Below are positions 25,372 through 32,480 of a stretch of 64,000 nucleotides of DNA, piece by piece; positions within the stretch are counted from its first letter, which is position 1, and each line of letters starts with the position of its first letter. The notes under the pieces were generated by a model. It was not told where the DNA came from, searched no databases, and worked only from the letters and a program-made list of their open reading frames with translations. Made by a program: the position numbers and the translations under genes. The stretch is taken from positions 186,001 through 250,000 of the forward strand of contig NZ_CP048030.1 of the NCBI RefSeq assembly GCF_010092425.1, in the 5' to 3' direction. The DNA is from Sinimarinibacterium sp. NLF-5-8 (GTDB lineage: Bacteria; Pseudomonadota; Gammaproteobacteria; Nevskiales; Nevskiaceae).

Positions 25372-25455
25372 GGTGAATCTCCAGGCTTGAGAGACAAGAA
25401 GGCGGAGACACACCCACCCCGGCGGGGAGGCATAACCCCCGCGCGGGTTGATGGA
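25372..25455 (-). promoter_or_regulatory. Switch-like leader unit 7
   Basis: The minus strand shows CGCGGGGG, TTATGCCT, CCCC, GCC, GGGG, then GTGTCTCCGCC and the GGAG ribosome site. The C-block can pair with either flanking G-block. Confidence 0.65.
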
Positions 25456-25458
25456 TCG

Positions 25459-25620
25459 AACGATCCAGGTACTGCTTGTGCATCCTTCGCCCTGGGAGGG
25501 GCGAACGTTCGCGCATGGGATGCTGGTGCGAACTGGATCGGTCACGCGGTCGGAACCGCGCCGTAGCCTCGAAGACCGTGGCTACCTGGGCATGTCGCTG
25601 ACGGATCAGCGGAACATGGC
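25459..25620. ncRNA. Structured element B (largest copy)
   Basis: It holds a nested pair of helices, GCATCC/GGATGC (25480-25523) around TTCGCC/GGCGAA (25486-25505); then CGCGGT/ACCGCG (25545-25560), GTAGCC/GGCTAC (25563-25585), and a CATG-flanked hairpin CGCTGA/TCAGCG (25591-25618). Elements A and C carry the same helices with compensatory changes. It lies in the 5' region of the STY4534-like gene. Confidence 0.65.
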
Positions 25621-25736
25621 CGCAAGCATGGAGGAGCCGTGCGGGGAGTGTCGCGCCGCAATGCGTTCTTGCCCGCTCCCCCTTTGTCGATCAAGGAACT
25701 GACGGCATAGCCGCCTTGGTGAGCCGGGATAGTTCC

Positions 25737-25766
25737 TTGCCAATAGTTCTACAGTCGTTGTATCAT
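25737..25766 (+). promoter_or_regulatory. Promoter of the ars operon
   Basis: TTGCCA (25737-25742) and TATCAT (25761-25766) are separated by 18 bases. The arsR ATG at 25773 falls where transcription should begin, so the first gene may be translated from a leaderless or near-leaderless message. The AT-rich spacer is a likely ArsR operator. Confidence 0.6.
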
Positions 25767-25772
25767 TGAAAC

Positions 25773-26099
25773 ATGAATGAAGATCAGGCAGTTAACGCTC
25801 TCAGTGCATTGGCCCACACCCAGAGGTTGCGCGTGTTCCGCGCCCTCGTGGTGACGGGGCCGGCCGGCCTGACGCCCAGCGTCCTGGCCGACCAGCTCGA
25901 AGTGGCCCGTAACACACTCTCCTTTCATCTGAAGGAGCTGGCCCACGCCGGGCTGGTCACGGTCGAGCAGCAGGGGCGCAACCTGATCTATCGCGCCGAT
26001 TTCGCGCAGATGAATGGCCTGCTCGGCTACATGACCGAGCACTGCTGCCAGGGCTCTGCCTGCGAAGTCTCCGATTCGGACTCTTGTGCGTCCTGTTGA
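25773..26099 (+). CDS. arsR: ArsR-family repressor of the ars operon
   Basis: A 108-residue winged-helix repressor. The DNA-recognition helix region reads VARNTLSFHLKELAHAG at about residues 43-59. Metalloid-binding thiols are not in that helix but near the C-terminus (HCCQGSAC at about 92-99 and CASC at the end), as in the ArsR subtype with C-terminal cysteine pairs. It heads a six-gene plus-strand operon and probably represses it from the promoter directly in front. No ribosome site is visible; the start may be leaderless. Confidence 0.9.
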   Translation: MNEDQAVNALSALAHTQRLRVFRALVVTGPAGLTPSVLADQLEVARNTLSFHLKELAHAGLVTVEQQGRNLIYRADFAQMNGLLGYMTEHCCQGSACEVSDSDSCASC

Positions 26100-26113
26100 A
26101 AGGAGCAGTATTC

Positions 26114-26596
26114 ATGAAGCGATTCCATGTCCACCTGAACGTCGATGACCTGAACCGCAGCATCGGCTTCTACTCGCAGCTCTTCGCCGCCCAACCGGCG
26201 CGTGTCGAGTCCGACTACGCGAAGTGGATGCTCGAAGACCCGCCGGTCAACTTCGCGATCTCCACGCGCGGCGACAAGCCGGGCATCGACCATCTCGGCA
26301 TTCAGACCGATTCCACCGAAGAACTCGCCGCCCTGAAGGCGCGTGCGCAGGCGGCCGATATCGCCCTGCTCGATGACGGCGAGACGACGTGCTGCTACGC
26401 GCGCAGCGAGAAGCATTGGGTCACCGATCCACAAGGCGTGGCTTGGGAGCATTTCCACTCCCTGGGGAACATCCCGGTGTTTCATGAGGGCGCGGAACCA
26501 GCGGCTGCTCCGGCTGCGGGTTCGTGTTGTGCGCCTGCCGGAGTAAGTGACCGGCCTGCCGGCATCGCCGTGAAGGCCAAGTCTTCCTGCTGCTGA
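26114..26596 (+). CDS. arsI: ArsI/CadI-type glyoxalase-fold protein (C-As lyase-like)
   Basis: A 160-residue vicinal-oxygen-chelate protein with AGGAG upstream of ATG 26114. Candidate Fe(II) ligands are visible: His5, His60 and Glu112. A vicinal pair Cys93-Cys94 in ETTCCYARSEKHW matches the trivalent-arsenical site of ArsI. ArsI enzymes break the C-As bond of methylarsenite and aromatic arsenicals. The C-terminus adds SCCAP and a final SSCC, further thiols that may hold metalloid. CadI-type cadmium-induced proteins share this fold, so the lyase activity is by homology. Confidence 0.85.
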   Translation: MKRFHVHLNVDDLNRSIGFYSQLFAAQPARVESDYAKWMLEDPPVNFAISTRGDKPGIDHLGIQTDSTEELAALKARAQAADIALLDDGETTCCYARSEKHWVTDPQGVAWEHFHSLGNIPVFHEGAEPAAAPAAGSCCAPAGVSDRPAGIAVKAKSSCC

Positions 26597-26611
26597 TTCG
26601 AGAAATTTCCT

Positions 26612-27109
26612 ATGACCACCGAAAGAATTTACAACGTCCTGTTCCTCTGCACAGGCAACTCGGCGCGCTCCATCATCGCCGAAGGACTCCTCAACCACCT
26701 CGGCAAAGGCAGATTCCGCGGCTATTCGGCCGGCAGCATGCCCAAGGGTGAGGTGCATCCGATCGCGCTGGCGACCCTGGAGAAGCTGGAACTGCCGACC
26801 ACGGGATATCGCAGCAAGAGCTGGGATGAGTTCACGCTGCCCGACGCGCCGCTGCTGGATTTCATCATCACGGTCTGCGACAACGCCGCTGGCGAGACCT
26901 GCCCGGTCTGGCCGGGGCAGCCCGTCACCGCCCATTGGGGTGTGCCAGACCCGGCCGCAGTGGAAGGCAGCGAGGTCGAGAAGCACCTGGCCTTCGCGGA
27001 CACCGCCCGTGTCTTCCGGCGCCGTATTGAACTGTTCCTGTCACTGCCTCTGCGAAGCCTGGACAGCATGTCCTTGCAGAACCAGGTACGCGACATCGGC
27101 AAGCAGTGA
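26612..27109 (+). CDS. arsC: Arsenate reductase, low-molecular-weight phosphatase type
   Basis: A 165-residue protein with the phosphatase P-loop FLCTGNSARSI at residues 11-21, which holds the catalytic Cys. The thioredoxin-coupled arsenate reductases of this type reduce As(V) to As(III); Cys78 or later thiols in VCDNAAGETC (about 88-97) would form the disulphide cascade. It lies 15 bases after arsI. A second, unrelated arsenate reductase (glutaredoxin type) is fused to ArsN2 further down, so the operon carries two reductases. Confidence 0.9.
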   Translation: MTTERIYNVLFLCTGNSARSIIAEGLLNHLGKGRFRGYSAGSMPKGEVHPIALATLEKLELPTTGYRSKSWDEFTLPDAPLLDFIITVCDNAAGETCPVWPGQPVTAHWGVPDPAAVEGSEVEKHLAFADTARVFRRRIELFLSLPLRSLDSMSLQNQVRDIGKQ

Positions 27110-27121
27110 GCGCGGTCGAAG

Positions 27122-28048
27122 ATGCCTTTGTCTCACTTCGCCCCCAAGGGCGCCCTTGCCCTGAAGGCGCTCCTTGCACGGGCAGCGCTGGTGCTGGCCG
27201 TTCTCTTCAGCCTTGGCGTTTTCCTGGTCGCCAGGGAAGCAGGACTCAACCTTGAGGTTGCGGTTCTTGCCGCAGCGGTCATGACGCTGCTGGCGGCGCT
27301 GGTGCTGGAACGGTACATGCCGTTTCGCCAGTCCTGGAACCGTTCCACGGGCGATACCGGCATCGATCTGACAAGTGCGGCAGCGCTGCTCGGCGTGGTC
27401 GAGCCGTTGCTCAAGTACGGGGCGCCGCTGGCCGTCGTCTACCTGTACGGCTTGCTGCCCGTGCTTGAAGCGGGACGGGAAGCCTGGACCGCAGTCCCCT
27501 TCGTCGTCCAGCTTGTCGCGGCCACGGCCATGATCGAGTTCGGCCGCTACTGGTCGCACCGGCTCCACCACACGCACGAGGCGCTGTGGTGGCTGCACGC
27601 CATGCACCACAGCAGCGAGCGTCTCTACACGCTGAACAACTTCCGCTTTCATCCGCTCAACTACGTCATCAACTTCGGCATCGGCGTTCTGCCGGTCATG
27701 CTGCTGGGGGTTCCGGCGGATGTCCTGCTGGGCTATCTGGCGATCTCCCAGCCGGTGCTGATGCTCCAGCACGCCAACGTCGATCTGCGCAGCGGCTGGG
27801 CCAACTACCTGTTCAGCACCAACGAACTGCACCGCTGGCATCACTCAACCGTCATGAGCGAGGCCAACAATAACTACGGCAACGCCTTCGTGCTGTGGGA
27901 CATGGTGTTCGGCACCTTCAAGTACGAACCACAGGCGAATGAGCCGCAACGCATCGGCCTGTTCAGCAGCAGTTCCGGCTACCCCGGCACGAGCAGCTAC
28001 CTGCACCAGTTGCGGTCGCTGTTCACACCTGCTTGCTGCAGAGCCTAA
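27122..28048 (+). CDS. Fatty acid hydroxylase/sterol desaturase family membrane protein
   Basis: A 308-residue protein starting at ATG 27122. Four or five membrane segments are visible (about residues 12-35, 40-60, 95-115 and 135-155, with more near 185-205). The di-iron histidine clusters characteristic of the family are clear: HRLHH (about 145), HAMHHSSE (about 158) and HRWHHS (about 240). The enzyme should hydroxylate or desaturate a lipid in the membrane. Its place inside an ars operon, between two arsenate reductase genes, is notable; its substrate and any link to arsenic, for instance arsenolipids, are unknown. Confidence 0.85.
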   Translation: MPLSHFAPKGALALKALLARAALVLAVLFSLGVFLVAREAGLNLEVAVLAAAVMTLLAALVLERYMPFRQSWNRSTGDTGIDLTSAAALLGVVEPLLKYGAPLAVVYLYGLLPVLEAGREAWTAVPFVVQLVAATAMIEFGRYWSHRLHHTHEALWWLHAMHHSSERLYTLNNFRFHPLNYVINFGIGVLPVMLLGVPADVLLGYLAISQPVLMLQHANVDLRSGWANYLFSTNELHRWHHSTVMSEANNNYGNAFVLWDMVFGTFKYEPQANEPQRIGLFSSSSGYPGTSSYLHQLRSLFTPACCRA

Positions 28049-28059
28049 CAGGAAGCCTC

Positions 28060-28884
28060 ATGCGCGAATTCACGATCTACCACAACCCTGACTGCGGCAC
28101 TTCGCGCAACGTACTGGCGATGCTTCGCAAGAGCGGCATAGAGCCCGTCGTCATCGAGTACCTGAAGACGCCGCCGGATCGCGCCATCCTGGTCTCCCTG
28201 ATCGCCAGTATGGGCATGCCCGCGCGCGGCCTGCTGCGCGTCAAGGGAACGCCCTACGGCGAGCTGGGCCTGGACGATCCGAAGTGGACCGACGATGAAC
28301 TCGTCGGCGCCATGGTCGAGCATCCGATCCTGATCAACCGGCCCATCGTGGTGGCACCGAAGGGCGTGCGGCTGTGCCGGCCTTCCGATCTGGTGCTGGA
28401 ACTGCTGCCCGATCCGCAACTGGCTTTCACCAAGGAAGAAGGCGTGTCCGCCTTGCTGTCGGAGCCAGCCGGTGAGGACGACGCCCCGCGAGAGGCCCTG
28501 GCGGCCGCCGGGCTGCCCGTCGATGACCTGGACGACCCGAACCTCGTGCTGCTGCGATTTCGGTTGCCGGCCGGCGACACCGTGGGCTATGGCGGCTTCG
28601 AGCGCCATGGTGACGCCGCGCTGCTGCGTTCGATCGTCGTGCTGCCGGCCTATCGCGGTTCCGGCATCGGCCGCAATCTCATGCTGCTGCTGATGCGCCG
28701 TGCATTCGACGCCGGTGCGCAGCAGGGCTATGCGCTGACGACGAGCGCGGACGACTGGCTGGAAAAGCTCGGCTTCAAGCGCCTCGACCGCGCCCAGGTG
28801 CCCGAGGAAATCCTGCGGACCCGCCAGGCCACACAGCTTTGCCCGAGCGATGCGCGCATCTGGAGCCGCTCCCTGCGGCCCTGA
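28060..28884 (+). CDS. Fusion of glutaredoxin-type ArsC and ArsN2 acetyltransferase
   Basis: A 274-residue two-domain protein starting at ATG 28060 (GGAAG upstream). Residues 1-125 are a glutaredoxin-type arsenate reductase with HNPDCGTSRNVL at 8-19, holding the catalytic Cys12, and the Arg-bearing NRPIVV near 90. Residues from about 150 are a GNAT domain: acetyl-CoA loop VVLPAYRGSGIGRNL near 205-219 and the ArsN2-like ending LGFKRLDRAQVP. ArsN2-type enzymes acetylate metalloid-containing compounds; ArsN1 acts on arsinothricin. Fusion puts the reductase and acetyltransferase in one chain. The frame runs without interruption across the junction. Confidence 0.88.
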   Translation: MREFTIYHNPDCGTSRNVLAMLRKSGIEPVVIEYLKTPPDRAILVSLIASMGMPARGLLRVKGTPYGELGLDDPKWTDDELVGAMVEHPILINRPIVVAPKGVRLCRPSDLVLELLPDPQLAFTKEEGVSALLSEPAGEDDAPREALAAAGLPVDDLDDPNLVLLRFRLPAGDTVGYGGFERHGDAALLRSIVVLPAYRGSGIGRNLMLLLMRRAFDAGAQQGYALTTSADDWLEKLGFKRLDRAQVPEEILRTRQATQLCPSDARIWSRSLRP

Positions 28885-28928
28885 ATTGACGCCGGCTTTG
28901 GCCGTACCGAATCCAAGGAGATTACCTG

Positions 28929-29996
28929 ATGACATTACCTCAACCGGCATCGCGCCTGTCCTTTCTGGACCGCTACCTCACGCTCTGGATATTCGCCGCC
29001 ATGGCGCTGGGCGTGGTGCTGGGCATGATCTTCAAGGGCCTGCCCGACGCGCTGAACGCGATGTCGGTCGGCACCACCAACATCCCGATCGCCATCGGCC
29101 TGATCCTGATGATGTACCCGCCGCTGGCGAAGGTGCGCTACGAGGAATTGCATCGGGTGTTCGCCGACAAGCGCGTGCTGCTGCTCTCCCTGGTGCAGAA
29201 CTGGCTGATCGGGCCGGTGCTGATGTTTGCGCTGGCGGTGATCTTCCTGCGCGACCATCCCGAGTACATGACGGGCCTGATCCTGATCGGCCTGGCCCGC
29301 TGCATCGCGATGGTGCTGGTCTGGAATCAGTTGGCGCGGGGCGACAACCAGTATGTCGCGGGCCTGGTCGCGTTCAATTCCATCTTCCAGATCCTGTTCT
29401 TCTCGACCTATGCCTGGTTCTTCCTGTCGGTGCTGCCACCGCTGTTCGGCTTGCAGGGTAGCGTCATCGACGTCAGCTTCTGGACCATCACCGAGGCCGT
29501 GCTGATCTACCTGGGCATTCCATTCCTGGCCGGCTTCCTGACCCGCCGCATCCTGATCGGCAGGAAGGGTGCCGAATGGTACGAGCGCGTCTTCCTGCCC
29601 AGGATTAGCCCGATCACGCTGGCGGCGCTGCTGTTCACCATCGTCGCCATGTTCAGTCTCAAGGGCGGCGACGTGGTGCGGTTGCCGATGGACGTGCTGC
29701 TGATCGCCGTGCCGCTGACGATTTATTTCATCGTCCAGTTCCTCGTCAGCTTCTTCATGGGGAAGCTGATCGAAATCGATTATCCGCGCACTACCGCGAT
29801 CGCCTTCACGGCGGCCGGCAACAACTTCGAGCTGGCGATCGCGGTCGCCATCGCGGCGTTCGGGTTGGCGTCGCCCGTCGCGTTCACGACCATCATCGGC
29901 CCACTGGTGGAAGTGCCGGTGCTGATCATGCTGGTTCATGTGGCCCTGCGACTGGGCGAGAAGTGGTTCCCCGCAACCGCTCCCGTGCGGCCATGA
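28929..29996 (+). CDS. acr3: ACR3-family arsenite efflux permease
   Basis: A 355-residue membrane protein with about ten hydrophobic helices. The ACR3 signature is visible around residues 118-132, with the essential Cys in [12 protein letters not shown]. It exports As(III) formed by the two reductases encoded upstream. It is the last gene of the operon, 44 bases after the ArsC-ArsN2 fusion. AAGGAG lies 10 bases before ATG 28929. Some annotations call it arsB; it is not related to the true ArsB family. Confidence 0.92.
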   Translation: MTLPQPASRLSFLDRYLTLWIFAAMALGVVLGMIFKGLPDALNAMSVGTTNIPIAIGLILMMYPPLAKVRYEELHRVFADKRVLLLSLVQNWLIGPVLMFALAVIFLRDHPEYMTGLILIGLARCIAMVLVWNQLARGDNQYVAGLVAFNSIFQILFFSTYAWFFLSVLPPLFGLQGSVIDVSFWTITEAVLIYLGIPFLAGFLTRRILIGRKGAEWYERVFLPRISPITLAALLFTIVAMFSLKGGDVVRLPMDVLLIAVPLTIYFIVQFLVSFFMGKLIEIDYPRTTAIAFTAAGNNFELAIAVAIAAFGLASPVAFTTIIGPLVEVPVLIMLVHVALRLGEKWFPATAPVRP

Positions 29997-30150
29997 CCGA
30001 CCTTGCCGCGTACCACCGCCGTTGGGACGGTGCTCACCCCACTGGTTGGCGGCAACGAACATCGTTCTGCTGGCTTTGCTCTGGATGACGCATCGGCGAC
30101 CGTAGTGGCGGAGCAGCCGCTGGTTTCGTGGCGTGCCTGCGGGCCGCACA

Positions 30151-30175
30151 AGGAAAGAGCCCCTCGAAGGGGCTC
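30151..30175 (-). terminator. Terminator after the gene at 30189
   Basis: The perfect hairpin GAGCCCC / GGGGCTC (30157-30175) is followed on the minus strand by TTTCCTTG. It separates this minus-strand unit from the converging ars operon. Confidence 0.78.
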
Positions 30176-30188
30176 AAGATGGAGGAAT

Positions 30189-30914
30189 TCAGTCTTCGTA
30201 GACAGGCAGGCCGTCCAGTATCGCGGCGTTCGGATCGAAGACCAGTATGCGCACGTCTGCCATGGCGGCCAGGTGCAGCACGTTCAGCAGCGGCGTGGGG
30301 ACGCACGCATCCATCTGATCGCTGTGCAGTGCCTGGGCATTGCGGCCATCGACGATTTCGAGATTGGCGTCAGTCCAGGGCGTAGCGATCAACTTCACGC
30401 CCACGGCATCGCTGTCGGGAATCCTGAAGGCTTCAAACAACAGGCCGGTGAGCGTGGATGTGTCCGCGAGGTCTTCGAGGTACTGCATCGTTTCCTCGGG
30501 AAGGTGCCCGGAACTGATCTCCCAGCATCGGCTGTAGTGGCCGGTGTCGAAGGTCAGACGCCGCACCACGTCGCGGGCGGCTTCCTCGGAATAGGTATCG
30601 CCGACATGCACTGGCGTCCCGGAGTCGTCCGCCATGACGGCATAGATCACCGTGCGCGCGATGCCATGGTTCCGGCATTGAGCGTCCAGTTCATCCGGCA
30701 CGGCTTGGCCTTGAGTGATCAAGGTGAAGTCGTCGCAGAAGACGCATTCATGCCGCTGGATCTGGTCGTCCCGCAGATGGGACTGCGAGGCATGCAGCGG
30801 AAGATAGGTCAGCGGGCAGTCGTCATCGTAGGCAATGGCGATCATTCGCTGAATGGAAAGGCCGTTGTAGCCACGGACGAAGGGATTGGAAACAGGATTG
30901 GCATTGGGGTTCAT
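30189..30914 (-). CDS. Hypothetical ICE accessory protein (DUF5983-like)
   Basis: A 241-residue soluble acidic protein starting at ATG 30914 with GGAGA upstream. Residues 55-80 contain HECVFCDDFTL, a CxxC pair, and the C-terminal part has LAAMADVRILVFDPNA. I tentatively relate it to DUF5983-type proteins of ICEs and plasmids, but this is from memory. Function unknown. It has the switch-like leader and its own terminator. Confidence 0.65.
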   Translation of the reverse strand: MNPNANPVSNPFVRGYNGLSIQRMIAIAYDDDCPLTYLPLHASQSHLRDDQIQRHECVFCDDFTLITQGQAVPDELDAQCRNHGIARTVIYAVMADDSGTPVHVGDTYSEEAARDVVRRLTFDTGHYSRCWEISSGHLPEETMQYLEDLADTSTLTGLLFEAFRIPDSDAVGVKLIATPWTDANLEIVDGRNAQALHSDQMDACVPTPLLNVLHLAAMADVRILVFDPNAAILDGLPVYED

Positions 30915-30990
30915 GATGGTTCTCCAGTAGAGGAAAGGCGGAGCCGATCCCCTGCCGGGGATCGACCCCAGAGGGATGAAAGAAACGGTG
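30915..30990 (-). promoter_or_regulatory. Switch-like leader unit 8
   Basis: The strongest unit: on the minus strand GGGG, TCGAT, CCCC can form one hairpin, while GATCCCC, GGCA, GGGGATC forms a perfect 7-bp alternative. Both use the same C-block and cannot coexist. Confidence 0.7.
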
Positions 30991-31020
30991 CCCGTCACGA
31001 ATGACGGGCCGCCGGTGCTG

Positions 31021-31413
31021 TTACCAGCCGGTGTAGTTGAGGATCAGCGTGGCGATGATCTTGCGTCGCTCCAGGTCCAGGCCGCCCAGGTCGGCCAGAC
31101 CGTGGACGCCAACGCGCTTGAGCAGCGCACCGCCGTCCTTGGAGTTGTAGAAGCTCACCATCGCGGCGAGAAAGACCCTTTCGCCGGAACTCATGGTGCC
31201 GATGGTCTTCCTGATGACGGCGACGTTCGGGCACAAGTCCCACTTGTCCACGGCCAGGTTCAGACATTCCTGCGTGCCGTTGCCGAACAGGCCGGGGCCG
31301 ACCAGTTCGACGCCGCGCTTCCAGGCGTGGAAAAAGGCTTGGGGTGCTTTCGAGAAATGCAGATCGTTGCGTGCGATCTCGTCAAAGATCGCCTGCTCGT
31401 TCATCGGATTCAT
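31021..31413 (-). CDS. Hypothetical ICE accessory protein
   Basis: A 130-residue soluble protein starting at ATG 31413 (an in-frame ATG four codons later is also possible), with AGGAG upstream. No signal, membrane segment or known motif; mostly helical by composition. It lies between two other small accessory genes on the same strand and is the only one of them with no clear switch-like leader, so it is probably co-transcribed with the 77-residue gene upstream. I do not recognise it. Confidence 0.65.
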   Translation of the reverse strand: MNPMNEQAIFDEIARNDLHFSKAPQAFFHAWKRGVELVGPGLFGNGTQECLNLAVDKWDLCPNVAVIRKTIGTMSSGERVFLAAMVSFYNSKDGGALLKRVGVHGLADLGGLDLERRKIIATLILNYTGW

Positions 31414-31446
31414 GACGAGGTTCTCCTGATGACAGATGGATGGGGA

Positions 31447-31680
31447 TCACGGGTACGGGCGCTGCGTCCATGCGCTGGTTTCCAGGGCATGGCGAGCGGC
31501 CTCGTGGCTCGGGAAATACTCGACGGACTCGCGGGAGACGGGGCCGTCGTCGTCGAAGGTGCCGATGTAGTGCCCGGCGGCACTGCGCAGCACCTGCAAG
31601 GGCAGGCTTTTGCCCACATACGCCAGCGCCAGCAGACCCGAAGGGCCTGTGGGCTTGAGTGCGACAGGATCGAAGGACAT
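31447..31680 (-). CDS. Small hypothetical ICE accessory protein
   Basis: A 77-residue protein starting at ATG 31680, with AGGAGAG upstream. It contains a short beta-rich core and YFPSHEAARHALETSAW near the C-terminus. No family is recognised. The leader carries the alternative-hairpin element, and structured element C lies just upstream, giving the same arrangement as in front of the genes at 22350 and 25371. Confidence 0.6.
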   Translation of the reverse strand: MSFDPVALKPTGPSGLLALAYVGKSLPLQVLRSAAGHYIGTFDDDGPVSRESVEYFPSHEAARHALETSAWTQRPYP

Positions 31681-31745
31681 GGTGCTCTCCTATGAAGGGA
31701 TGGGAAGCGCCACATCCCGACGGGATGAAGCGGATTCCCGTGGGG
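31681..31745 (-). promoter_or_regulatory. Switch-like leader unit 9 (compensatory variant)
   Basis: On the minus strand GGGA, ten bases, TCCC, then ATCCC, GTC, GGGAT. Relative to the GGGG/CCCC units, both sides of the stem have changed together, which supports real base pairing. Confidence 0.65.
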
Positions 31746-31893
31746 TGGAGCGAAGCATCGTCGCCAGGACATGGCGATGGTCCGCAGGAGCGATGCGAAG
31801 CGGACTGGATCGGTCAACGCGAAAGAACCGCGCCGCAGCTTTGAAGACCGAAGCTGCCTCGGCATGGTGCTGACGGAGGTCAGCGCGCATGGG
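31745..31893. ncRNA. Structured element C
   Basis: Nested GCATCG/CGATGC (31755-31796) around TCGCC/GGCGA (31761-31777), then GCAGCT/AGCTGC (31835-31857) and CATG-flanked GCTGAC/GTCAGC (31863-31891). Compared with B, both arms of most helices differ in step. The unpaired run ACTGGATCGGTC is kept between B and C. Confidence 0.65.
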
Positions 31894-32480
31894 GTGTAGG
31901 TTCGGAGGCTTGGCGTGCATTGGCGAGCCGAAATCCGCTCGCGGTGATCGCCCGATTGCTTGCCGAGCGTGGTGCGTCGGCGCAGCGAACGCTGGCGTGA
32001 GAGGAAAAGCAGCCGAAGGCGGGAGCCTTCGGCGGGGAGGAATCACCACCCGTGGGCTGTTGCAGGGCGTGGCCGTCGTCAAAGCCTGCCGCTGGTCCAG
32101 CAATCTCACCCGACCCGTTTCGTGGCTGGGGCCGGAAACCTCTGGCACACATCCGCGCACAAAGGGAACCCGTTGTTTCGCCGGCGGGCACCGGCACCGA
32201 GTACCGTGGACCCGAGGGGTCTCCTGACGATTCGCGCAGCGCCGGCGGGCCGGCAAGTCGTCAGGAGACCCCTCGCGATCAACGGAAGGAACACTGATCA
32301 ATCGAATGGCGGCGAGCGCCATTCGTGGAGAAACGACCTTCTCGTCCCGTGGCCTGTATCGGCCAGGCGGAACGCGCACACCGTTGCAGAAGGAGACGCG
32401 CGCTGGGGAGTCCCACGGGGCGCGGGACGGTTTGCCTCGCCGTCAGTGAAATCCCGGCGCGGCAGATGTGTTCATTGGCA
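31894..32480. other. Gene-free interval rich in hairpins
   Basis: No convincing gene lies here. It holds a perfect 8-bp tetraloop hairpin (32013-32032) that on the minus strand is followed by CTGCTTTTCC, an 18-bp inverted repeat (32213-32275) with a smaller GCCGG/CCGGC hairpin inside its loop, and a 9-bp hairpin CGAATGGCG/CGCCATTCG (32303-32325). It lies between the topB stop and structured element C, so it could hold the topB terminator, a promoter for the 31.7-kb genes, or a single-strand initiation or origin site. Confidence 0.55.
32213..32275. repeat. Perfect 18-bp inverted repeat (cruciform-prone)
   Basis: Left arm 32213-32230 (CGAGGGGTCTCCTGACGA) and right arm 32258-32275 are exact reverse complements. 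The loop holds a second hairpin, GCCGG/CCGGC, at 32241-32254. There is no T-run, so it is not a plain terminator. Confidence 0.85.

Noticed and set aside
25459-25538. Outer helix CGATCCAG/CTGGATCG closing element B
   Set aside because: It pairs well in B, but elements A and C lack the left arm, so it is not part of the shared fold on present evidence.
28935-30149. 404-codon minus-strand open frame opposite acr3
   Set aside because: The acr3 frame has transmembrane helices and the [11 protein letters not shown] motif; the minus frame is His/Gln/Asp-rich, typical of a shadow.
30003-31004. 333-codon plus-strand open frame
   Set aside because: It runs opposite the 241-residue accessory gene, which has a good ribosome site, leader and terminator.
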